A stretch of DNA of 23,377 nucleotides from CAZKNF01 sp964554105 (lineage in GTDB: Bacteria > Bacteroidota > Rhodothermia > Rhodothermales > VXPQ01), in the NCBI GenBank assembly GCA_964554105.1, contig CAZKNF010000053.1, positions 1-23,377 on the forward strand, written 5' to 3'. The notes under the pieces were generated by a model. The model was not told the DNA's origin and did no database searches. It worked only from the letters and a program-made list of their open reading frames with translations. Every line of letters starts with the position of its first letter. Position 1 is the stretch's first letter. Made by a program: the position numbers and the translations under genes. Shown one piece after another: positions 23,049 through 23,377 of the stretch.

Positions 23049-23377
23049 CTATTTACCCGTGTGGCCGAATCCGCCTTCCCCCCGGACGGTTTCTGCCAGA
23101 TCGTCCGCCTCGTCCCACTCCACCGTTGCATGTGCCGCGACGACGAGCTGCGCGATGCGCTCGCCTCGTTCTATGGTAAAGGGCTCGCTGCCGAGATTTA
23201 CGAGGATCACCTTCACCTCGCCGCGGTAGTCCGCGTCGATCGTGCCGGGACTGTTCAATACGGATACACCGTGGCGAACGGCGAGTCCGGAACGAGGACG
23301 GACCTGGCCTTCGAAGCCGGCCGGCAGCGCGATCTGAAGGCCGGTCGGTACCAGCGCACGCGCGCCGGGCTCAAGAA
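23049..23377 (-). CDS. dut: Deoxyuridine 5'-triphosphate nucleotidohydrolase, 5' partial
   Basis: The frame runs off the right edge, so the N-terminal part with motif I is missing; 108 codons remain. The visible part carries motif II PRSGLA, motif III GTIDADYRGE with the catalytic aspartate, motif IV GERIAQLV and motif V RGEGGFGHTG, which closes over the nucleotide. These identify the trimeric dUTPase that splits dUTP into dUMP and pyrophosphate and keeps uracil out of DNA. The C-terminal length is normal. An internal TTG or similar at 23258 is not a real start, because conserved sequence continues upstream (ALVPTGLQIALP). It precedes the SDR gene by 39 bp on the same strand. Confidence 0.93.
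   Translation of the reverse strand, partial: LEPGARALVPTGLQIALPAGFEGQVRPRSGLAVRHGVSVLNSPGTIDADYRGEVKVILVNLGSEPFTIERGERIAQLVVAAHATVEWDEADDLAETVRGEGGFGHTGK

Noticed and set aside
1..23377. CRISPR arrays, insertion sequences, phage genes, toxin-antitoxin or restriction genes
   Set aside because: No regularly spaced repeats, transposase or integrase motifs, or defence-type domains were found on either strand.

Overview
The window is a 23.4 kb piece of a draft genome or metagenome bin from a Gram-negative bacterium, most likely of the Rhodothermota/Bacteroidota group. The clues are a type IX secretion (T9SS) sorting domain on a secreted dehydrogenase, a rhomboid-rhomboid-endonuclease gene trio, an outer-membrane polysaccharide export system, and start codons that mostly lack a Shine-Dalgarno sequence. 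A run of exactly 100 N at 17565-17664 is an assembly gap. No tRNA, rRNA, CRISPR array, transposase or phage gene was seen.

Left part (1-7687), mostly housekeeping. The 3' end of a haem-binding c-type cytochrome gene is followed by a minus-strand operon of two intact rhomboid proteases and a membrane-anchored endonuclease/exonuclease/phosphatase protein. Facing away from it are an LpxH-like metallophosphatase and a class A penicillin-binding protein. The latter converges on ispE across a hairpin terminator.

Middle part (7688-17526), a Wzx/Wzy-type polysaccharide locus. A 475 bp leader with a long hairpin precedes, all on the plus strand: a Wza-like export protein, a Wzz-like chain-length protein without a kinase domain, an FkbM methyltransferase, a Wzy-like polymerase, a Wzx-like flippase, a PAPS-type sulfotransferase, a GT4 glycosyltransferase and a second FkbM-type methyltransferase. 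The gene set suggests a secreted, possibly O-methylated and sulfated polysaccharide. No initiating sugar-phosphate transferase, no nucleotide-sugar genes and no PAPS-forming genes lie in the window, so the pathway is incomplete here.

Right part (17527-23377). After the gap come a PQQ-type sugar dehydrogenase with a T9SS tail, a small lipoprotein with a CX4CH haem-like motif, a class I methyltransferase, a convergent GT4 glycosyltransferase with an altered active-site motif, a PRC-barrel protein, an SDR oxidoreductase overlapping it tail to tail, and a partial dUTPase cut by the window edge.

There is no unmistakably new system. The best leads are the sulfotransferase inside the Wzx/Wzy locus, the long hairpin in the leader of that locus, and the T9SS-targeted dehydrogenase paired with a haem lipoprotein.
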